Below, piece by piece: positions 12,401-21,400 of a stretch of 64,000 nucleotides of DNA; position 1 is the first letter of the stretch; every line of letters begins with the position of its first letter. The notes beneath the pieces are model-generated. The model did no database searches. It saw only the letters and a program-made list of their open reading frames with translations, and was not told where the DNA came from. The stretch is from Astropecten irregularis (Eukaryota > Echinodermata > Asteroidea > Paxillosida > Astropectinidae). Made by a program: the position numbers and the translations under genes. Where the stretch lies: assembly GCA_963971285.1 (NCBI GenBank), contig OZ020247.1, positions 9,692,614 to 9,756,613 of the forward strand. The letters run 5' to 3'.

Positions 12401-15400
12401 TGATGAATGGTTCAAAACAAATTGAAGTGATTTCTTCCGGGGATTCATAGAGGACTTTCAGAAGAGTCTCAGAGACATAGAAGACTCTGAGACTCTTTTT
12501 GAGAAGGAACCTTGACAAGTTGTAATACCTACGTGCCGATGTGTATTGTATGGTACCACAACCATGACATTGAAGGCAGCCGACATCAAACGCCTTGACA
12601 GTTTCAGCCGAACCATCTGGCGAACCAAGTGGCAAGACCATGTGACCAATGAAAGACTGATGGAGATGATCGGCGATGGTGCTTCAGCAGCAGTGCTGTG
12701 ATACAACGGAAAGCAGCTTGGTTGGGTCATGTGGTTCGGCAAGGCGGTCTGGCTGCTGCTCTTGTGGATGGGATGTCATCGCTCTGTGGGCCGACCAAAG
12801 GTGCTCTGGGTGGACAACATCGGAGTATGGTCAGGGTGTGATACCACCGAACTGAAAGCAGCAGCACTGGAAAGGCAGGCTGTGGTGGGAGCGGCACCAG
12901 TGATTCCATCAGTGTATAATTTGATGAGGAGACCACAGGCAAATGCCTTTGTCTATTGAATGATTGATTAATTCGATGTATTTGCAGGCCACAAGGCGTT
13001 AGATGACATTCTGCCACAGCTCCTGAGGCAACTTGATGACGAGGTGGCAGGCCCTCATGCCCTGGATGGACTCAAGCAGGTCATGATGGTCAAGAGTAGG
13101 GTGGTCCTGCCGTTCCTGATTCCCAAGGTATGAATCCACTTTTAATAGTCTTGGTTCAAAACGTTGTTGCTGTCGATACTCGAACATACGGACTGGTAAT
13201 CCGCACTTTGATCTGCACTGTGATCTGCACGCACTAGTGCTGGGCAAAATCCGGTAATTTCATATCCGGTTTATACTGATTGCCAACAAAATCTGGTTAA
13301 CGGTTAAAGGTAGTATCATACTTTGGTAAGAAACCAAAACAGAAATTTTCACAGATCTACGTATAACTTACAGGGTATGAAGATGGTGGTGGTAGAAACA
13401 TGCTGTTCAACTTTTTCTGCCTGAGATTGTGTATTTATCCAGAAATTAGTAGAACAACAACCGAAAATCTTTTTGATCTTTTAAAAGATCAAAAATAAAA
13501 GAGAAAAGAATTAAGAAATACTGTGACCGGTTTTCACCGTTTTCTCAAAAAGTGGGCACCGTATGGGACTGAAATGTTCACAGATGACTATTGCTGTATC
13601 TGTCTTGATATTTTTGCACATGAATCTGTATTTCTTTGATAAAAACCAAAGTATGACATTACCATTAAGATGTCTGTTCCTCATTGTGTGCAGTTGATCC
13701 AGCCTCCCGTGAACACCAGAGTCCTGGCCATCCTGTCCGAGGTGGCCGGGGAGTCCCTCACCAGACACCTCAGCAAGATCCTCCCAGCCCTCATGGACGC
13801 CCTGAAAACAAGCGTCGGGACTCCTCAAGAACTAGAGGTAAGCTGTGCTCTCCCCTTTCCTTCCAGCTTTCCGAGGGCCTTTTCGAAATGGAGGCTTAGG
13901 CTCAGGCTCCAGCTCTGACATCCATATGCTGAAAATATAGGTTGTGGTATTTCATTGAAGCTGAAGCTCTGTTTCCCCTTTCAAAACATAGAATCTACTT
14001 CAGAATCGCAGCCAAAAGTCTCTATTTTGATGCCTGTTGTTTTGGAATGGATTCACAAAATAAAGCCGGAGCCCGAAAATGCCCCAAGACCCCAGCGTCT
14101 GAGTATAATTGGAGACTTTGGACTAACCTTTGTTAATTTCAAGAGGGCGCCCCTCACCAGTCTTTCGATTTTGCTGTCATGACTTTTATGCATGAATATG
14201 CGTCGTTAACACAACCAGCGTAAATAATCGCTTGGAAATGCCTGGTACATTCCGTGTAGTGTCCGTTTGTGGTGGCAAATGTGGAGTTGTTCGCTGACCA
14301 TGAATGACAAATGGAATTTTTAATGGCTGGTTTGTTTTATTGAGCAATACTTTTTTGTGTTAAGCAAATTTTGTTTTGCTTAACATTTCCATAAAATTGG
14401 CCCCTGTACCTGACCTGGATATGAACCTGGGATCATCGTGTATGAAGGTCAGGGGCCGATTTCATCAACGCTTTGTGATCCTCGCTAAAGCCCAAATCCA
14501 TCGCTAAACGGAAAATTGATTGCTACTTTCATTCATTTTCCATTTAGCGATGCATTTAGGCTTTAGCTATGATCGCAAAGCATTAGTGAAATCGGCCCCT
14601 GGAAACTAAACACAATTTGGGAGACCAATAACATAGGGCTGGATGGCTCAGTTGGTAGAGCACCTGCACGGAGGTCACCGGTTCGAATCCCGCTCCAGTC
14701 AATGTTTCTTTGTTCACTTTTCAAAGACCGCAGGTAACTCATCTTCTCCATTTTGCAACCTTTTTTCCAAATTTGAAACCCATCAGGAACTTCAGCACTG
14801 CCAGACGGTCGTCCTGTCCGTCAAGGACGAACTTGGCCTCCAGATCATCATGGACGAGATCCTACCGGCCACCAAGAGTCCCAGCACGGGGGTACGAAGG
14901 GCCGCCGCCACCATCCTCTTTGTCTACTGCAGCCAGACCAAGGTCAACTACTCGCAGTTTGTGCCGGCGCTGCTTCGCAGCTTGATCTTCTTGATGAAGG
15001 ACGAGGACAGGTCCGTCCTGGACGTCACGTGGGATGCTCTGAATGCCGTCACTAAGGTAAGCCGACATTTACCCCTTTCAGGATGGGGAGCATCCACAGC
15101 AGTCCCCCGTCATGGTCTCAGAATATTCATGATTGCTTTGTTATTGAAATGCATTGAATGGGGGCATTGTCTGGAACAAGAGGTTCTGGGAACCTTTATT
15201 GTCCACAAAGATACGCTCATTGTGGTACATTCACCCCCATAATTTGCATTTGAAAAGATCTGCATTTTCGAGTCTACTGCAATCTCTGAGTTCTGAACAT
15301 GAACGGATTAGAGTGCGCCTTGAATACAATCTTTTGTGCGGGGCTATTCAACCAATGCGTGCCTGTATTGTTTATGCCGAGCTCCCTGGATTTTTCCCGA

Positions 15401-18400
15401 CAAACTCCTTCTTAAATTGTCGGTTTAACAGCTAGACCACAAAGCTAACTGGGTCAGTTGGTTCATTTGATGCATGATCGCAGCGGACACACACATTCAG
15501 TTATTGTAATTTTCATAATAGTAATAATCAAATAAGCACTTTATGTGAGTTGCAGAAATGTTCTTTTACTTAACGGATGTCAGTGTCACTAGATTTAATT
15601 TTGGAAAAAAACTCTTTGAGTGATCCCCCATGGTACTGTTTCTCAGGTTGCAGCATTGCTGCGCATTTCACAGTAAATTACAATCAGTTGTTTGATTGCT
15701 CATGATGGGTGTGCTGTGACAACTGAAGTATGCAAGTCGTAATAGACCCCTGATTCCAAAAAGGAACTCCTGATTCTTTCTTTGAATTGGGAGGCAGTGA
15801 TAGTTGTACCTATTAGTCAAGAGTTCTCTTTTTGAGTGGATCTTTGTCCTCTTTGTACCCTGGCAGAGTCTCACCTCGGCCGACCAGCTCCAGCACGTCT
15901 CCTCCATCCGGCAAGCTATCCGCTACGCTTCCGACGGCCTGCAGGGCAGGGACCTGCCGGGCTTCTGCCTTCCCAAGAAGGGTATCGCCCCCATCCTGCC
16001 CATCTTCCGAGAGGCCCTGCTGAACGGGCCCCAGGAGCTGAAGGAGCAGGCCGCCTCTGGTCTTGGCCAGGTCATCAAGCTGACCAGCAACGACGCGCTC
16101 AAGTCCCAGGTGGTCAACATCACCGGGCCGCTCATCCGGGTCTTGGGTGACCGCTACACCTGGACGTTGAAAGTGGCTATCCTGCAGACACTCACCCTAC
16201 TGCTGGCTAAGGTAGGCTATGACATCTGGCTCTTTCAGATCACTCATTACTAGTTGATAAAAATTCTCTCCGAAGACATTCACCTTCCAAAAGTGTCTTC
16301 ATCAGATCCCTATTTATAAATGTTTTCATGATTATATTCCCAAGGTCGGCGCACTCCTGAAGCCCTTCCTTCCGCAGTTGCAGACGACATTCCTGCGGGC
16401 TCTCTCGGACTCCAACCGGGCCGTGCGTCTGGAGGCTGCCTCGGCCCTCTCCAAGCTGGTCATCATCCACGCCAGGGTGGACCCGCTGTTTGTGGAGCTG
16501 CACTCCGGCATCAAGAACGAAGACAACGACATCGGTGTCAGGTAAAAATCAGCAGTTCCCAGTTTCATGGAGCTTCTTGGGCCAGAAAGAGTTAATATGC
16601 AAAGAAAGTTTCAATGCTTAGGCACCTTCTCAAAATTCCTATCGGTTGGGTGTTGGTTCAAACCAACCCATACGCAGTTCAGAGAATGGAAATGATCCTT
16701 TATCTTTCCACTCTGGTTATCGGTTGGGCTATAGGTTGAGTGTTCTGGTGGGCTGGAGTAGATTGTTTATTTTGTTAACAGGATTAAACAGTTGATTGCC
16801 CAGGCAGACCCACTAGATTGTAATGTGACCAGACCAGTGAAATCTGATAGCTGGTGGTACTGATAAGCCAAGCCTGTTTGGGGGTTTTGTGGTTGTTACA
16901 GAGAATACAAATCTTAGGTTGTTCAAGTACAGCTTACATGTACAATCAAATCGTTTTCTTTAGCAGAGGAAGTGATACCTTGTAGAGTCGCTGAAAAATC
17001 ATAATGCGGGTCGTAGATAAAGTGGTACAAGAGTCTATGGAAAAATTCCTCCTCAACCGGGGATTCATTCTTCTGGCAGAAAATAATGCTGCTCGCAGAG
17101 AAACTGGCACCTTATAGTCTTTGAGAAAAAATATATTCTTAGCCCTAAAATATATTTTCTATCTCTGATAACAAATAATAGGCCCATACATGTATCGACA
17201 AACTCTCAAAATTGGTCGCTCACTGGTCATTGGTCGCTCACTGGTCATTGGTCGCTCACGGAAAAGTACAAAAATGGACAAGCTCTGTTGTTTTTAGTAT
17301 AGAAATGGACAAAAACAAAGGAAAATCATATGAACAATATTATTTTGTTAACAACAAAACATCTGCTGTTTAGTGCAACAGTAGCCTATTGAAGAAGGTA
17401 GTTGTTGGCATTTGCACACAGAGCCTTTGAGACAGGAAATGGTGTCAGACCACTGGGGCTATCAGTCAAGGCTCTGTGATAATCGGATTACTGATAGCAG
17501 GGTGGGGGGTTTCTTACTCTACTGGTATAAAGTAAATAAACCATTGACTGACCACAGCATGATGTCTTGGCAGAATAGGGCCATAATAGCGGATGAGAGA
17601 GAAGACTCTAGTAAACATGAACCGCAAGTTCAACCTATAGAAAAATGTTACGGTCGGACAAACTCTCCAACACCTAACCGACAGGAATTTTGAGATGGTG
17701 CCTTAGTAAATGCAAGCTACCAACCACAATTTCACTCAATAGGCCTTTTGACACGACGCCAAAAAACTCTCAACCATTGAGACATTTTCTCATGGTTGCG
17801 AAATCTTACAAAACGGCCGTTTTTGCTTCCTTTCACACGGCACAGTGTAACATTTCGCAAGCCTCCCTTGAGACAGAACGCGGGTAATCGATAAACTATG
17901 CATTTTATGAATGTAAAACGCTGCTAGTGCCATCACGACGCAGAGGTTGCACGTGGGAGTGTGCACGGTCTTCAAAGGCAATGTAACACATAGAAAACAC
18001 ACGCATGCGCATTGCAAAGCACTTCGCAAGGGACCCTTGAGAAATTTTGTCGTAGGTCTGGACCTTGGTCAAAATCTTTCAAGGATTCACCAGGGACATT
18101 GGTCACTCTCAAGCATTGGTGTCCTTTCACACGATGCCACTTTTGTAAGATTTCGCAACCTTGAGAAAATGTCTCAATGGTTGAGAATTGTTTTGCCGTC
18201 GTGTGAAAAGGGCTAATGTAAACTTCAAAACCACCAGGGGTCGAATTCATGAAGCCTTGTGATCGATCGTAACTTGAGGTCAACCCATCGCATCCTATGT
18301 ACGGCTACAGTGCATCATTACTCGAAAGATTGATAGTAAGTTACGATGAGTTTGGTGATATCCACCCCTGGCTTCTAAACTCTGGCATTGCTGGAACCAA

Positions 18401-21400
18401 CAAACTTCAATCTTTTGTAACAGCCAGGAGACAGAAGGTTGGTGTGGGAGGGTCCCAACCCATGCTACCTTTAGGAGGCGCGGTGGAATCACACTGCCTG
18501 CTTGCCAGCTGTTTGTCAGCTGATTTTTCGCTCTAACGCCAACAATTTGTGAAGCGGTATCTTCCCAGTTCCAAGAATGCCATTTGACTCTTGTCTCTTT
18601 ACCTTCTTTTTCTCTGTGGATGTGCTTGTTTTTAGAGAGACATTCCTTCAAGCGATCCGTGGAGTCATCGGAGGAGGGGGCAAGAAGATGAGCGAAGTCA
18701 ACAGGAAGGCCATCACGGCAACACTGCTAGGACTGCTCTCAATCCCAGAGGTATGATCCAAAATACCCTAAAATCCAGACTTTTACTCCAGCTATTTAAT
18801 AATCAACTCAATTCCGGATATATACAGCATTTCAGGCAGAAACATTTTAACGGTATGTTTCTACCATCACTATCTTTATACCCTGTAAGTTATAGGTAAA
18901 TCTGTGAAGATTTCTGTTGTGGTATGCTATACCAAAGTATGATACTACCTTTAAGATATTTGTATATGTACATATTAAACCTGTGACGATTTCACATCCT
19001 CACCAGGATACTGCACGCATGGCAGCTGCTGGCTGTGTGGGGGCGCTGTGCCCAATTCTATCCGACGAAGAGCTTGATTCCCTCATCACGTCTAACCTAC
19101 TTGGTAAGTGCCACTGGCATATCAGAGAATTTCATACAGGCTAGCATCTATACACCGATCCGACGGTGCGACATACCGTCCGCCATTACTGCGGTGTCCC
19201 CACCTGCCTTTTGTCTGGCAACTAAAGATTTTACCCTCTACCACACTCTATAGACCGACCCGACGGCACGAAATATACTGTCCGCCATTACTGGCGTGTC
19301 CCCGTCTGCCTTTTGTCCGGCAACAAAATAATTTACGCTCCACAGCACTCTATAATTGCAGGATGTACGTCCCATGATAAGGGGACGTACATCCTTCAGT
19401 ATAGAGTGAGGCCGATGTACATTCTTTTGTTGCCGGACAAAATACGGGCGGGTACACTGCAGTAATGGCGGGTGTTTCCTACCTTCATGGTCGCGCCGTC
19501 GGATCGGTGTATACTGCAGGGTGTACATCCCCTAATCATGGGACGTACACCCTGCTGTATAGAGTGCGGCGGAGCGTAAATCATTTGGTTGCCAGACAAA
19601 AGGCGGGCGGGGACACCACAGTAATCCTACCTCCATAGTCGTGCCGTCGGATTGGTCTTTAGACCTTATTCATGGTGCAACTATACTACATTTGAAGCAG
19701 TGTAATCAAACCAAGGCTTGGATTAAAAAAAAATGGTACCCGCTTTCTTTTTAGAATTGGTGTTATCCTTTCCAACGGGTATACAGGGAGGATGACAAGA
19801 TGGATACGTCGTGAATAAGGCCTGTTGCTGGATCCTCCAAGTTGCAATTAATAAAAAATCATTGTGTAAGGACCTCCAATGCACTCTACTTCATTTGCTT
19901 CAAATTGTAAACTCAATCCTGTCACACGATACTTTCGGACTTACTTTGGTTTTTGTCAAAGAAATACAGATTCATTGGCAAAAAGATCAAGGAAGATAAC
20001 AGTCTTCTTTGAAAATTTCAGTGCCATACGGTGCCCACTTACTTTTTGGGAAAACAGTGGAAAAAGAAGTCTTTTCTCTTTTTTTTTTGATCTTTTGAAA
20101 GATCAAAAAGATTTTCGGTCATTGTTTTACTCTTTTCTGGATAAATACAGCATTTCAGGCGGACAAATTTTAACGGTATGCTTCTACCACCACTATCTTT
20201 ATACCCTGTAAGTTATACGTAAATCTGTGAACATGTCTGTTTTGGCTTCTTACCAAAGTATGATACTACCTTTAAATTTAAATCTTTGATTTTGCTTTTG
20301 TTCCGATGCAGTGAACGATCCAAGTGTTCTTTGGGTACTCCAGCACGGAAGGTGCGTGGCCCTAGCCATAGCCATCAAGGAAGCCCCAGAGAGACTCCTG
20401 TCCGATAAGTACAGGTCCTCGGTACTGGAGACTGTGTACAGGAATATATCCAACGACAGGGTGAGTCGGAGAGGGATGTGTCTGTGTTCCATTGGCTGTG
20501 TACGCACTCCGCTGAGGGCAGCATTCGTCCATGTCCTTGGGCTAACAAGCTACTTGCATAATGTGTACAGTGGAGTGCTGTAGGGATTTTACGAAACAGT
20601 GGCTCAGGCTCCGGCTCTGGCTCCATTTCGTGAATCCATTCTGAAATAACTGGTATCAAAATAGAGGCTTTTGGCTGCGGTTCTGAAGTAGATTCTCTGG
20701 TTTGAAAAGGAAAACAGAGCTTCAGCTTCAGTGAAAAACCACAACCTATATTTTCAGCATATGGATGTCAGAGCTGGAGCCTAAGCCTAAGCCTCCGTTT
20801 CATTTGGGATAATTGAAACATGCTTACGGATAGGTGAGATTGCTGTACAGTGTAAATTATAATCAGAACAGATACACTTTTTTGATTGAAATGCCCAAAT
20901 GCCTTTTGCATTGTTCCTCTATTACCACAAACTTCACCATTTTGTGTTATAGACATTATGGTTTACATTGGTAAGACTATAATTTGATAATTTCATTCAC
21001 ACATGATACTTATCTTTTGGAAACTCTAGATCTTGTTGCAAGGTTTCCCCAAACCCAGTGTTTTCCAGTGTTTGTGTCTCATGACAAATTTATGCCACAA
21101 CCTGTAATGTTAGGCATACTAATATTTTTTTCTGTTAATGGTGATTGCGAATCCTTCTCCACAGATACCTATATGTGTCAGTGGTCTGCGAGCCGTCGGA
21201 TTCTTCGGTCAGTACCTGGTCAGCGCCGGAGAGGAGCTACCGTCCAATGTTATTGCACTTCTTGTCAAGGTGAGGGTTCATGGTGTTGATTTTGACGTTA
21301 GTCTGCCAGTAACCTCCATTGAGAGTGGGAGGGTCATTCCCTCCAATACACTCCAGCTGGAGGGTTTGGGAGTTTGACACAGTCTGTCAATAACCTTCAA

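Noticed and set aside
17200..17262. CRISPR-like array
   Set aside because: Three short units without unique spacers, in an animal intron.
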